From contig NZ_ML769313.1 in the NCBI RefSeq assembly GCF_009720365.1, positions 828,990 to 892,989 of the forward strand: a stretch of DNA of 64,000 bases, given 5' to 3'. The notes under the pieces were generated by a model. The model saw only the letters and a list, made by a program, of their open reading frames with translations. It was not told the origin of the DNA and did not search any database. Position 1 is the first letter of the stretch; each line of letters begins with the position of its first letter. Made by a program: the position numbers and the translations under genes. This document shows, piece after piece, positions 25,054-34,561 of the stretch. The DNA is from Catellatospora paridis. GTDB taxonomy: Bacteria > Actinomycetota > Actinomycetes > Mycobacteriales > Micromonosporaceae.

Positions 25054-27489
25054 ATGCGCAGCACCCGATCCACCACTCCACAACCGGCCATCAGGACCCG
25101 TGTGCCACGGGCCGCCCGCTCCCGGCCGGGGCGCCTGCTGCTCACCCTGGCCGTGCTCGCCGCGTCCGGCGCCGTCGCGGCGACCGTGCCCACCACCGCG
25201 GTGCACGCCGCCATCCTGCTGGTGACCACCCAGGCCGAGACGATGACCAGCGGCGGCGGCTGCACCGGCCTGCAGGAGAGCAGGGCGGTGTACTACTGCA
25301 ACGGCGACAGCACCTACACCAGCCACTCGTTCGGCCAGCCGGGCCGCTACAGCATCAAGGTCCGCGGCGCCTCCAGCGCCGCCAGCACGGCCGGCATCAG
25401 CGTTCTCGTCGGCGGCACCATGATCGGCTCGTTGGGCTTCGCCGGTACGGCGTACACGGAGCAGTCGGCGGCCTTCGACCTCGGCTCGGGCGGGGCCAAG
25501 GAGATCAGGCTGCGGCTGGAGACGGACAACGGCCAGAACGACACGTACATCGACTGGTTCGAGCTCTACCACGAGGGCGCCACGCCGGCGCCGCCGCCGG
25601 CACCCGTCCCTCCGTCCACCGGCGCCTACGCCAGCGGCGTGTACCGCAACCTGTTTCGCGAGTGGGACGCTTCGCTCACCGAGACCGCGGTCAGCGCCAA
25701 GCTCGCCACGTACTGGAACCACTTCTTCACCGGCACCGACGACAGCAAGCGTCTGTACTACCCGGCCGGCGCCAACGCCGCCGGGAACCTCGCCTACATC
25801 AAGGACACCGGCAACGACGACGTGCGCTCCGAAGGCATGAGCTACGGCATGATGATCGCCGTCCAGATGAACAAGAGGGCCGAGTTCGACGCCCTGTGGA
25901 ACTGGGCCAAGACCAACATGCAGCACAAGACAGGGGCACGCAAGGGCTACTTCTGCTGGCAGGCGACCTTCAGCGGCTCCTGTCGGGACAGCAATCCGGC
26001 CTCCGACGGCGAGGAGTACTTCGCCACGGCGCTGTTGTTCGCCGGTCATCGCTGGGGCAACGGCACCGGCATCCGCAACTACACCGCCGAGGCGAACGCG
26101 ATCCTCGACGCCATGCTCCACCAGCAGGACATCAACGGCGGCGTGGTCGACAGCGTCACCAGCATGTTCGACCGCGACGAGAAGATGATCGTGTTCGTGC
26201 CGTACGCCAGCGCCGCGAACTTCTCCGACCCGTCATACCACCTGCCCGCCTTCTACGAGCTGTGGTCGCGCTGGGCCACCGGCTGGAACGGCGGCCAGGC
26301 CGCCGACCGCCAGTTCTGGCGTGATGCGGCCGCCCGCAGCCGCACCTACTTCGGCCAGGCCACGCACCCCACGACGGGGCTGAACCCCGACTACGCCGAG
26401 TTCAACGGAACCCCCAACAACACCGGCAACCACGGCGACTTCCGCTTCGACGCCTGGCGCACGTCGGTCAACTGGGCCGTCGACTACGCCTGGTGGGCCG
26501 CGGACGCGAACCAGAAGACCCTCACCGACCGGCTGCAGAGCTTCTTCGAGGCCCAGGGCGTCAACGCGTACGCCAACCAGTACTCCCTGGCGGGAAGCCC
26601 GCTGTCCAGCGACCGCTCACCCGGACTCATCGCCTCCAACGGCGCCGCCTCCCTCGCCGCGACCAACGCCCGCGCCTGGAAGTTCGTCGAGGCGCTGTGG
26701 AACCTGCAGCCCTCCACCGGCCAATACCGCTACTACGACGGCCTGCTCAACTTCATGGCGTTACTGCACGCCAGCGGCAACTTCCGCATCTACAAGCCGG
26801 GCGGCGTCCCGGCCGACACCCAGGCGCCCTCGACCCCGGCCGGCCTCACCTCGACCTCGGCGACGTCCAGCACGGTCACGCTGTCGTGGGCCGCGTCGAC
26901 CGATAACGTCGGCGTTACCGGCTACACCGCGTACCTGGGCGGGGCCACGGCCGGTGCGGCCGGCTGCAGCAGCGTCACCACGACCGGCTGCACCGTCACC
27001 GGCCTGTCTGCGAGCACCGCGTACACCGTCACCGTCAAGGCACAAGACGCGGCCGGCAACACCAGCCCCGCCTCCAGCGCCATCACCGTCACCACGACCA
27101 CCGCATCCGCCGGAGACCGCAACGCCTACCAGCAGATCGAGGCTGAATCCTACGACACCGCCTCCGGCATCACGACCGAATCTGGTGACTCAGGAACCAT
27201 AGTCTCCTTCGCGGGCTCCGGTAGCCACGTCGCGCTGCGCGGCGTGCAGTTCGGCAGTGGCGGCGCCGGCCGGGTCCAGTTCCGCGCACTCACCTCGGCG
27301 GCGGGCGTCAACGTCCAGGTCCGACTCGGCAGCGCAACCGCCGCACCGGTCTGCACCGTGTACCCCGACAGCAACGGCGTCTGGCACCTGAAGTCGAACT
27401 CCTGCTACCCGAAACCGGGCGGCCTTCGCGACGTGTACATCACCGCTACCGGACCCATAAAGATCAACAGTCTCACGTTCCTGCCCTGA
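25054..27489 (+). CDS. Secreted GH8 exo-oligoxylanase with CBMs
   Basis: 811 residues. A signal peptide ends near VHA (50-52). Residues about 55-173 form a Cys-containing xylan-binding type module, followed by a Pro linker (PPPAPVPP). Residues 190-590 are a GH8 domain closest to reducing-end xylose-releasing exo-oligoxylanase (Rex): [10 protein letters not shown] with Glu260 as general acid, [32 protein letters not shown] and [10 protein letters not shown] fibronectin III domain (about 595-685) and a C-terminal CBM6-like module ([11 protein letters not shown]) follow. It should trim xylo-oligosaccharides outside the cell. GAGGTG precedes the ATG. Two CGAAA boxes suggest xylo-oligosaccharide control. 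Confidence 0.9.
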   Translation: MRSTRSTTPQPAIRTRVPRAARSRPGRLLLTLAVLAASGAVAATVPTTAVHAAILLVTTQAETMTSGGGCTGLQESRAVYYCNGDSTYTSHSFGQPGRYSIKVRGASSAASTAGISVLVGGTMIGSLGFAGTAYTEQSAAFDLGSGGAKEIRLRLETDNGQNDTYIDWFELYHEGATPAPPPAPVPPSTGAYASGVYRNLFREWDASLTETAVSAKLATYWNHFFTGTDDSKRLYYPAGANAAGNLAYIKDTGNDDVRSEGMSYGMMIAVQMNKRAEFDALWNWAKTNMQHKTGARKGYFCWQATFSGSCRDSNPASDGEEYFATALLFAGHRWGNGTGIRNYTAEANAILDAMLHQQDINGGVVDSVTSMFDRDEKMIVFVPYASAANFSDPSYHLPAFYELWSRWATGWNGGQAADRQFWRDAAARSRTYFGQATHPTTGLNPDYAEFNGTPNNTGNHGDFRFDAWRTSVNWAVDYAWWAADANQKTLTDRLQSFFEAQGVNAYANQYSLAGSPLSSDRSPGLIASNGAASLAATNARAWKFVEALWNLQPSTGQYRYYDGLLNFMALLHASGNFRIYKPGGVPADTQAPSTPAGLTSTSATSSTVTLSWAASTDNVGVTGYTAYLGGATAGAAGCSSVTTTGCTVTGLSASTAYTVTVKAQDAAGNTSPASSAITVTTTTASAGDRNAYQQIEAESYDTASGITTESGDSGTIVSFAGSGSHVALRGVQFGSGGAGRVQFRALTSAAGVNVQVRLGSATAAPVCTVYPDSNGVWHLKSNSCYPKPGGLRDVYITATGPIKINSLTFLP

Positions 27490-27500
27490 CCGAGACGACC

Positions 27501-27534
27501 GACAGCCGGTGTCCGCTGACGTTCACCGGCTGTC
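27501..27534 (+). terminator. Terminator after GH8 gene
   Basis: A perfect 11-bp stem (501-511 with 524-534, 12-nt loop) begins 12 bp after the GH8 stop, followed by two GGCTGTC repeats of its own arm. Confidence 0.75.
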
Positions 27535-27930
27535 GGCTGTCGGCTGTCGTCGCACGGGCGGTTGTGGCGCACCCGGTCCGGCCGATTCCGCTGGAGGGGC
27601 GCGACCGTCACAGCCACAGCAGTTCGCGAACCCAGCCGCCGGTAACGCAGGACGATGTGGCGTCGAGCCGGTCACCCCTGCCAGAGCTCCACGCTGACCG
27701 GCTCGGCGACGTACGCCGTGTGGTCTTCGGCCACGAGATCCGGCTGCGCCTCGAGCTGTGTCTACGCTAGGCCGAGGTCCGACGAGATCGGCCGGGTCCT
27801 CGAGGATCGCGCTCTGGCGCCCGGTCAGGCTCGCGGCCCGGGAGCCGATCGGGCGTTCGAGGAAGTCGCTCGAACTGACACTCACGAATCTGCGAACCGG
27901 GTTACACCATTAAGGCCGCGTGACAGGGCA
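27535..27930. other. Intergenic, no gene seen
   Basis: About 400 bp between the GH8 terminator and the convergent membrane-protein gene. Several short frames are open on both strands but none shows family resemblance. Confidence 0.5.
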
Positions 27931-29283
27931 CTAATAGATGAGGTCGTGTAGGTGTTTGGTGTCCATGTATTCGTTGACGGCCACGATCTGCCCGTTGCGC
28001 ACGGTGAACAGGAAGTGGTGGTCGTTGTGGTAAGACTTGCCGGCGAGGTGTGTTCCTGTGGACACGACTTCGGCGGCCACCTGGTCACCTTCTGCGATTA
28101 GCCCCTGGATGGTGTAGGTGAGTCCGGCGGGGAACTCGGTGCCGATCGCGGCGAGTGCGCTCTGGTATTGGTCTTTGGTTTTGGTCCCGGAGACCGGCAG
28201 GTCGCCGGGTGCCCACCACGTCGCGTCCGGGGTGAGGGTCGCGAGCGCCTGCTCGACACTGCCGGCGGAGAGATTTTCGAAGAACGTGGTAACGGTCTGC
28301 TTGTTCCGGTCGGTCACGCGGGCACGGCGGATTGTCATCCGGCGGCGCAGTCGATCGCGAAGCCGTGTAGGCGACGCAGCGTGCTGGTGGGGGCGGTGTG
28401 GGGTGGCTGGTGGCGGGCCTGCGGACAGGTCGGTGACCGGCCCTGTGCTGCTGGTGGCGGTCAGGGTCGCGGCGAACAGCAGGAGCTGGTTGAGGATGTT
28501 GAGGAACACCAGCAGGCCGACCGCTCCGGCGACGACTTGGTAGGCGGGGTTGGCTTCGGTGCGCTGGATGTAGAGCCGTCCCGCGGTTTTGAGGATTTCC
28601 AGCCCGGCGGCGACCAGCAGAGCTGGGCCCAGGACGCGGCGTAGCCGCATTCGCACGCGCGGGACCGCGGTCAGCACGGCGATGGCCAGAACGGTGTTGA
28701 CCGCGAAGCCCAGGACGAACCCGGCGGTGGCCAACGTCCACTGGCTGGGCAGGCCTTGCGCGCTGAAGATGTCCACCAGCAGCCATCGCAGCCCGGTTTC
28801 GGAGCCGGCGGCGGCGGCCAGCGATGCGGCCAGCAGCAGGCACAGCCCGGCCAGGATGCCCAGGTCGATGAGCTGGCGGGTCAGGAAGCCGCCCGGGTAT
28901 TGCGCCAGCCGCCAGATCGCCCGGATCGAGGAACGCAGCGCGTCGACCCAGAACAGTCCCGCGATGGGCAAGATGAGCAAGGCGACCAGCCCGGCGGTGC
29001 CGCGGGCGTCGCGTAACGCGCTGGCGTCCAGGCGGGGCAGGTTCTGCGAGAGGTAGTCCTGGACCGCGGCCAGCACGGCGGGATCGTCCAGGACGTAGCC
29101 GAGCAACGCGAAGGCGAGCAGCGCCATGGAGAACACGGCGAAGAACCCGTAGTAGGTCACGGCCGCGGAAAGCCTGCCGCCGTCGGCGGCGTCGTAACGC
29201 CTGCCGGCCCGGACCACATGGTCGAGCCAGCCGAACCGGTTGCGGACCCGCACGAAAGCTGCCGCGAGCTGTTGCGCCTTCAC
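27931..29283 (-). CDS. BrkB/YihY membrane protein fused to NTF2-like domain
   Basis: The N-terminal about 300 residues are a YihY/BrkB-family membrane domain with six helices (FGWLDHVVRAGRRYDAADGG, then AAVTYYGFFAVFSMALLAFALL and FWVDALRSSIRAIWRL). After a Pro/His-rich linker (GPPPATPHRPHQHA) a SnoaL/NTF2-like domain of about 125 residues follows (NKQTVTTFFENLSAGSVEQ, ATWWAPGDLP, KSYHNDHHFLFTVRNGQIV). I chose GTG 29283, with AAGGTG 9 nt before it; the frame opens as far back as 29355. An internal ATG at the NTF2 boundary could give a separate protein. The fusion is unusual and both functions are unassigned. Confidence 0.8.
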   Translation of the reverse strand: MKAQQLAAAFVRVRNRFGWLDHVVRAGRRYDAADGGRLSAAVTYYGFFAVFSMALLAFALLGYVLDDPAVLAAVQDYLSQNLPRLDASALRDARGTAGLVALLILPIAGLFWVDALRSSIRAIWRLAQYPGGFLTRQLIDLGILAGLCLLLAASLAAAAGSETGLRWLLVDIFSAQGLPSQWTLATAGFVLGFAVNTVLAIAVLTAVPRVRMRLRRVLGPALLVAAGLEILKTAGRLYIQRTEANPAYQVVAGAVGLLVFLNILNQLLLFAATLTATSSTGPVTDLSAGPPPATPHRPHQHAASPTRLRDRLRRRMTIRRARVTDRNKQTVTTFFENLSAGSVEQALATLTPDATWWAPGDLPVSGTKTKDQYQSALAAIGTEFPAGLTYTIQGLIAEGDQVAAEVVSTGTHLAGKSYHNDHHFLFTVRNGQIVAVNEYMDTKHLHDLIY

Positions 29284-29338
29284 CGAAGCAAACACCTTGG
29301 CATCTTTACCCGGCACCTGACAAAGGAAACCGGGTGAC

Positions 29339-30330
29339 ATGGAGGCCGCACCCACCCCGGGCGGCGCCGTACGCAGCGCGGAGGTCGCCGCACCCGGTTT
29401 CCGCGCCGACCTGTGCAGCGCGTTCTACCCGTTCGCGGCCTGCTCGCCCGTGATCTCCGGACTGCAGCTGACCGACTACGGCCTGCGCTGGCTGCGCGCC
29501 GACGCCGTGCTCGCACACGCGCTCCCGGACCGACGCGCCGCGCTGATGTGGGGCGACCCTGAACAAACCGCCGAGTCGGTCACCTCGTTCGACCGTCGCG
29601 ATGGCCGGCGCTGGCTGGCCGCATACCGCAGCTGGCTGGCCCTTGAGGACGACCTGGTGGCGGCCATGTTCACACCGTTCCCGCCGGTGCGGGCGGCCAC
29701 GCGGCTGCTGGCCCGCGGCGGCGTCGGCGGCACGGCGCACTTGGGCGGGAACACTGCCCGACTTTCGCGTACGGCGGCGTCGGTTGCCGCAGGAGACGAT
29801 CCCACGGTGCCGTTCGTGCTGGTGGGACAGATGAGCCGCGCCGACCCGACCAGGTCGCCGTCGGGAACAGAGACCGCCTGGGCCTACACCCACCTGCCCT
29901 ACCGCTACGCCGGGCGGGGCCGCGACGACGCCGGCATCCGGGGATACGTGGACCGCATCGAAGAAATGGTCGACAAACTGGCGCCCGGATTCGGTGAGCT
30001 GGTCGTCGGCCGTTGCGTCCAAGGTCCTAAGGACCTGGTCAACGAGAACGCCAACATGAGCGGCGCGCTCGGCGGGGGCACCGCCGCGCTCACCCAGCAG
30101 TTGGTGCTGCGGCCGACGCCGGGGCTGGGTCTCGCCGACACCGTGATCGACCGGCTGTATCTGGCCAGCGCCTCGGCCCATCCCGGCCCCGGCGTGCACG
30201 GGGGCCCCGGTGCCAATGCCGCCCGCGCTGCGATTCACCGCGATCGGGCCGTCGCGGGTGCGGTCTACCGCGCGACCGTCTCGGCCGCGTACCAGCTGAT
30301 CTATCGACCGATACCTCCGGCGGCAGCGGC
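29339..30330 (+). pseudogene. FAD-dependent oxidoreductase (phytoene desaturase-like) remnant
   Basis: The frame starts at EAAPTPGGAVRSAE, just after the place where the GxGxxG FAD-binding loop should be, so the first about 30 residues are lost. FRADLCSAFYPF and SPVISGLQLTDYGLRW match the family. About 100 residues are then missing around 29720-29800, before FVLVGQMSRADPTRSP. HPGPGVHGGPGANAARAAI is the C-terminal FAD motif. The open frame continues past homology to 30526. It overlaps the 5' end of the opposing BrkB fusion. Confidence 0.7.
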
Positions 30331-30456
30331 CATCCTGTGTGTAGTCGGGCAGTGTTGCGGCTGCGGAACTAAGGGTAGAATCCTTCATGTTGACTGTTTG
30401 ATCTTAACTGCCCCAGACCTCGGCAGCTCGTCGGAAAAGCCAGAGGTGGGGATGGC

Positions 30457-30888
30457 GTGGAACAGCATCCGATGGTCATCACTGTCACCCGCGCATGTCA
30501 GGGGCGGGTGGCGTGTATGTGCATAGCTGGTGACGTTGACCTGCTCGATTCCGGGGACATAAGCCTGGCGCAGCGGCAATTGGCCGTGGTGTCCTGCGAG
30601 ACCCTGTATGTGGACTTGACCGATGTCACCTTCGGTGGCGCGGCTCTGGTTCATTACCTCTACGCACTGGCGGCGCGGCTGCCCGGGGCAGCGATATCGC
30701 TGTGCGGAGCGCCGGGCATAACTCACCAGATCCTCGAACTGACCGGCCTGGACCAGGTCGCCGCCCTGCGTGACAGCATCCCGGAGGACTGGGCGACGCC
30801 CTCGGCCGCAGCTTCAACCTCGGCCGCCTCCGAACGGCGGCTGCCCGTGGGGCGAGCCGCACTCGGTAGGCCGCAACCAGCGACCTGA
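30457..30888 (+). CDS. STAS-domain protein
   Basis: A 143-residue anti-anti-sigma-like STAS domain (VACMCIAGDVDLLDSGDI, TLYVDLTDVTFGGAALVHYLYAL, LCGAPGITHQILELTGLD) with a disordered Ala/Ser tail of about 35 residues. The phospho-acceptor Ser of the DSSGL motif is replaced (FGGAALV), so partner-switching by phosphorylation is unlikely. The start is GTG with AGGTGGGG upstream. No anti-sigma or sigma gene is adjacent. Confidence 0.82.
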   Translation: MEQHPMVITVTRACQGRVACMCIAGDVDLLDSGDISLAQRQLAVVSCETLYVDLTDVTFGGAALVHYLYALAARLPGAAISLCGAPGITHQILELTGLDQVAALRDSIPEDWATPSAAASTSAASERRLPVGRAALGRPQPAT

Positions 30889-30987
30889 CGCCACCCGGCG
30901 ATCCGGCGCAAACGGGCGGCAACAACGAAGCCAAACGCGGTCGGCGCCTGAGGTCGATGCTGCGCCGCGTTCGTATGCTGCGGAGTG

Positions 30988-31602
30988 TCAGCGCATCGCG
31001 ATCTCGCCCGTGTTGACGGCACGCATAGCCCGCTCGACGGTCTCCTCGCGTTCGCCGACCGGTGCCACGTAGCCGATGACGTCGCGCGCGGCGTCCGGTC
31101 CGAGCGTTCGGGTGATCACCCAGGTGGCCAGATACTGCGACGCCAGGCAGCCACCCGCTGTAGCGATGTTTCCCTCAGCGTGGAACGGCGCGTCCAGCAC
31201 GGTGACGCCGCACGCCTCGACAAAGGGCCGGCTCACCATGTCCGTGCAGGCCGGCATGGCACCCAGCAGCCCGAGGCGCGCCAGCACGAGCGCTCCGGAG
31301 CACTGCGAACCGATCAGTTGCCGCGAAGGGTCGAGCGCCAGCATGGACAGCAGCCGGTCGTCGGCGACCACGTCGCGTGTCTTGACCCCGCTGCCGATCA
31401 GCACGACATCGGCCTCGGTCGCGAATTCCATCGGGCGCTGCCCGCTCACCTCGACGCCGTTCATCGACGTGACCACCGGCGTCGGCGTCGTGATGAAGGC
31501 CGCCAAGCCGTCCTTACGGCACCGGTTGATCAGCGCGGAAGCGATGAAGCTGTCGAGCTCGTTGAACCCGTCGAAGGTGACCACGGCAACCTGCATAACC
31601 AC
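30988..31602 (-). CDS. DJ-1/PfpI family protein
   Basis: A 204-residue class I glutamine amidotransferase-like fold. The nucleophile elbow is GSQCSGALVLARLG (Cys about 100). GFNELDSFIASALI near the N-terminus carries the conserved Glu. A domain with FHAEGNIATAGGCLAS follows. Members include transcription regulators, isonitrile hydratases and glyoxalases; without an AraC domain this is an enzyme-type member. Divergent from the epoxide hydrolase gene. Confidence 0.85.
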   Translation of the reverse strand: MVMQVAVVTFDGFNELDSFIASALINRCRKDGLAAFITTPTPVVTSMNGVEVSGQRPMEFATEADVVLIGSGVKTRDVVADDRLLSMLALDPSRQLIGSQCSGALVLARLGLLGAMPACTDMVSRPFVEACGVTVLDAPFHAEGNIATAGGCLASQYLATWVITRTLGPDAARDVIGYVAPVGEREETVERAMRAVNTGEIAMR

Positions 31603-31896
31603 TCCTCATGTACGGCATCCGATGGTCAGGCTGCCTGATGCGCCACCGCGGGGCGAGAACCAATCAGCGGCTGGTGGCCTCCTTACGGCAGGCCGGCGCC
31701 GCAGCGGGTTGGAGGGGCAGGTACCGCGCCCCCGGATCGCGTCCTCGGAGCAGGTCAAGTCGTTGCCTGAAGTGCGAGGTTCTGGCATGGACTTGGCGTC
31801 GGCGGCGCATATCGACCAATGTGGGACGTGCTGCATGCCAGCCCGGCCTACCTAGCCGTGCTTCGCGATCTGGTGGCGGATTTCGTAGGGGATCGT

Positions 31897-32886
31897 ATGG
31901 CGGGCGACGTCCAGCACAGGTACGTCACGGTCAACGGCGTCAGGCTGCACGTCGCCGAACAGGGCACCGGCCCGCTGGTTGTGCTGCTGCACGGATTCCC
32001 GGAGAGCTGGTACTCGTGGCGGCACCAGTTCGGCCCACTGGCTGCGGCCGGCTACCGCGCCGTCGCTCCTGACCAGCGTGGATACGCCCGCAGCGAGCAG
32101 CCCGAAGCCGTCGAGGCCTACAGCCTGCTCCACCTCGCCGGCGACGTCATCGGGCTCATCGACGCGCTCGGGGAGCAGACAGCGGTGCTCGTCGGCCACG
32201 ACTGGGGCGCACCGGTCGCCTGGGTGACGGCGATGCTTCGCCCCGACGTCGTACGGGCGGTGGCGGGACTGAGCGTCCCGCCTGTGCTACCCGCAGGGAT
32301 GACCCCGCCGTCGGCGACCCGCAAGAAGTTCGGCGACGGCTACTACCAGGTCGTCTTTCAGCAACCCGGGGTCGCCGACGCCATGCTGGCCCGAGACCCG
32401 GCGACCACATTCCGCCGGTTGCTGGTCGGCGCCTCAGGCGACAGCCCGTCCAGCGATCCGCCCCGCCCGTGGATCGTCCCCGACGGTGGCACGCTCCTGG
32501 ACGTGATGCCTGAGCCGACGCGACTGCCGGGCTGGCTCACCGACGACGACATCGAAGCCTTCGTCGGCGACTACGCCATTCACGGCGACCGGGCCTTCAC
32601 GGGCGGCCTGAACTGGTACCGCAACATCGAACGGAACTGGGAACTGCTCGCGGCGTTCCGCGGCCGCCGGATCGAGGTGCCGGCTCTCTACATCGCCGGA
32701 GGCCGCGACATGGTTGTCGGCCTACGTGGCGTCGAGGCCACGTTGAACGCTGTCGAGCAGGCTGCGCCACGGTTGTGGCGTGCCCGGATCCTGCCCGGCT
32801 GCGGCCATTGGACCCAGCAGGAACGCCCCGAGGAGGTCAACCGGGAACTCCTGGACTTCCTTACATGGCTGTCCACCACACCATGA
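31897..32886 (+). CDS. Epoxide hydrolase-like alpha/beta hydrolase
   Basis: About 329 residues from ATG 31897 (GGGGAT upstream); a longer frame opens at 31819. HGFPESWYSWRHQ is the oxyanion HGxP motif. GHDWGAPVAW carries an Asp nucleophile, as in epoxide hydrolases and haloalkane dehalogenases. The acid is in AGGRDMVV and the His in GCGHWTQQERP. A cap domain with Tyr residues (WYRNIERNWELL) supports epoxide hydrolase. Soluble, single gene. Confidence 0.88.
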   Translation: MAGDVQHRYVTVNGVRLHVAEQGTGPLVVLLHGFPESWYSWRHQFGPLAAAGYRAVAPDQRGYARSEQPEAVEAYSLLHLAGDVIGLIDALGEQTAVLVGHDWGAPVAWVTAMLRPDVVRAVAGLSVPPVLPAGMTPPSATRKKFGDGYYQVVFQQPGVADAMLARDPATTFRRLLVGASGDSPSSDPPRPWIVPDGGTLLDVMPEPTRLPGWLTDDDIEAFVGDYAIHGDRAFTGGLNWYRNIERNWELLAAFRGRRIEVPALYIAGGRDMVVGLRGVEATLNAVEQAAPRLWRARILPGCGHWTQQERPEEVNRELLDFLTWLSTTP

Positions 32887-33032
32887 TCGACCCCTATCCG
32901 AACACCGCCCCGACCAGCGGGCACTGTGCCGGTTTGCCGAGTGGGTCCCCTGAACGGGCCCAACCGTGGCGAGGACTCCGGCACGTTGGCGACCAGTACG
33001 CCGCAGCGCCCCGCCAGGCGAAGGAGTGAACG

Positions 33033-33461
33033 ATGCCCACCGTGCGCGGCCGGTCGGACTGGAGCGGGACGCTCCAGGACGGTGCCGGAACAATCTCCAC
33101 CACGAGCGGCACCCTCGACGCCGTGCCATACACGTATGCGAGTCGGTTCGAGGGGGCCGAGGGGGCATGCCCGGAAGAGCTGTTGGCAGCGGCCTACGCT
33201 GCCTGCTACAACCAGGCCCTGTCCAACATCTCCGGCAAGGAGGGCTCCCAGATCGCCTCGGTGAGCACGGCAGCGGACGTGACCACGGGCGTTGGTGACC
33301 GAGGCCCGGCCATCGTCGCCGTGCACCTCACAGTCGAGGCGAAGGCCCCCGGGATGTCACAGCGAGTCTTCCAGCACCTGGCCGAACAGGCTCGCATCCG
33401 CTGTGCGTTCTCGAAAGTGCTCGTCATCGAACCGACCATGAACGCGAATCTGATGCCCTAA
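33033..33461 (+). CDS. OsmC family peroxiredoxin
   Basis: A 142-residue OsmC/Ohr-like thiol peroxidase. PEELLAAAYAACYNQAL has the first Cys and IRCAFSKVL the second. The Arg pair is less clear. The N-terminal WSGTLQDGAGTISTTSG is typical of OsmC rather than Ohr. AAGGAG stands upstream. It probably reduces organic hydroperoxides. The MarR gene follows after 337 bp, but their coupling is uncertain. Confidence 0.9.
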   Translation: MPTVRGRSDWSGTLQDGAGTISTTSGTLDAVPYTYASRFEGAEGACPEELLAAAYAACYNQALSNISGKEGSQIASVSTAADVTTGVGDRGPAIVAVHLTVEAKAPGMSQRVFQHLAEQARIRCAFSKVLVIEPTMNANLMP

Positions 33462-33798
33462 CTGCGTTATCCCCAGTCCTCGACCTCACCTTGGTACTGG
33501 GCCCGCGGCAGGAGCACGCCGACTGCGCCTTGATGCCGCCGACACGTGCCGGAGGCTCGATGGCAAGTAAGGCGCTCTTGGCCGCCAACCCGCCGAGCGG
33601 GGGTGTCCTCGAGGGTCAGTGATCGCCGACCCTCGCAGCCACCGGTCAGCGCACGCCGACGGAGTATCCACCGCACCTGGATGGACGAGGGCCAGGCCAT
33701 TGGCGCTGCGTACTGATACTCGCAGGTCGGGGGTGGGCGGTTCGCTGCGGAAGATCCAAATGTGACACGTGAACGTTCACGTCAGTTAGACTCCGGGC
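33462..33798. other. Intergenic with marR operator
   Basis: Holds the perfect palindrome at 33767-33782 close to the marR start. I see no other structure or gene in it. Confidence 0.5.
33767..33782. promoter_or_regulatory. GAACGTTC palindrome, operator 1
   Basis: A perfect 16-bp palindrome ACGTGAACGTTCACGT, 17 bp before the marR start. It shares the core TGAACGTTCA with the two palindromes upstream of the FMN reductase at 38.7 kb. Confidence 0.75.
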
Positions 33799-34287
33799 AT
33801 GCCTGAACAGCCTCCACGCCCGAACGATCAGCCGCGCTGGCTGACCGCGGCGGAGCTGGAGACATGGCAGCAATTCGCCCTGATGATGCACAAGCTGCCC
33901 ATTGCCCTGGAAGCGCAACTGCAGCAGGACGCGGGCCTTAGCTACGTCGAGTACTACGTCCTCGCCGGACTGTCCGACCAGCCAGGACGGCGCATGCGCA
34001 TGAGCGGCCTGGCCGTGCTCGCCAACGCTGAGCTGTCCCGTCTCTCCCACATGATCAGCAGGCTGGAGCGCCGGGGTTTCGTCCGCCGCGAACCAGACCC
34101 CACCAATGGCCGCTACACCCATGCGATCCTGACCGAAGCCGGTCAGGCCCATCTCGCCGAGGCCGCCCCGGGGCACGTGGCTCGGGTACGGGACCTGGTC
34201 TTCGAGGTTCTCGACCCCGCCGAGCTGGACACTCTGCGCACCGCTGCCGAGAAGATCAGCGAGAGGATCGACCGCCGGGAGCAGTAG
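33799..34287 (+). CDS. MarR family regulator
   Basis: A 162-residue MarR protein. SYVEYYVLAGLSDQPG, then MSGLAVLANAELSRLSHMISRLERRGFV (recognition helix) and a wing DPTNGRYTHAILT. It probably autoregulates through the palindrome in its promoter and may also bind the related palindromes at 38.7 kb. No conserved Cys for oxidant sensing is seen. Confidence 0.9.
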   Translation: MPEQPPRPNDQPRWLTAAELETWQQFALMMHKLPIALEAQLQQDAGLSYVEYYVLAGLSDQPGRRMRMSGLAVLANAELSRLSHMISRLERRGFVRREPDPTNGRYTHAILTEAGQAHLAEAAPGHVARVRDLVFEVLDPAELDTLRTAAEKISERIDRREQ

Positions 34288-34561
34288 ACCTTTCCTCGCA
34301 CGGACACCGCCCTTCAGGTGCCACAGCGCAACGCCGGGCCATGAGGGGCCTCGATGGGAGCGAGGCCGGGCATCCGGCGTCCGGCGTGCGATCGCGGCCG
34401 TGTCGCGACCCCCGGGGCGGAATCCGTAGTCGCGGTCGCCTCGTAGGGACACTGACGCCGCAGCACCCCTGGTCACGGGCAACGATACGATCTGGAACGA
34501 AGCTTCGTCCCTTTGAGACACCGCCTCCCACCTGAGCGGTCGGGGTTTCGGCAAGGTCGGG

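Noticed and set aside
27523-27885. Minus-strand frame between GH8 and the BrkB fusion
   Set aside because: No recognisable domain, Arg/Pro-rich composition, and it overlaps the GH8 terminator.
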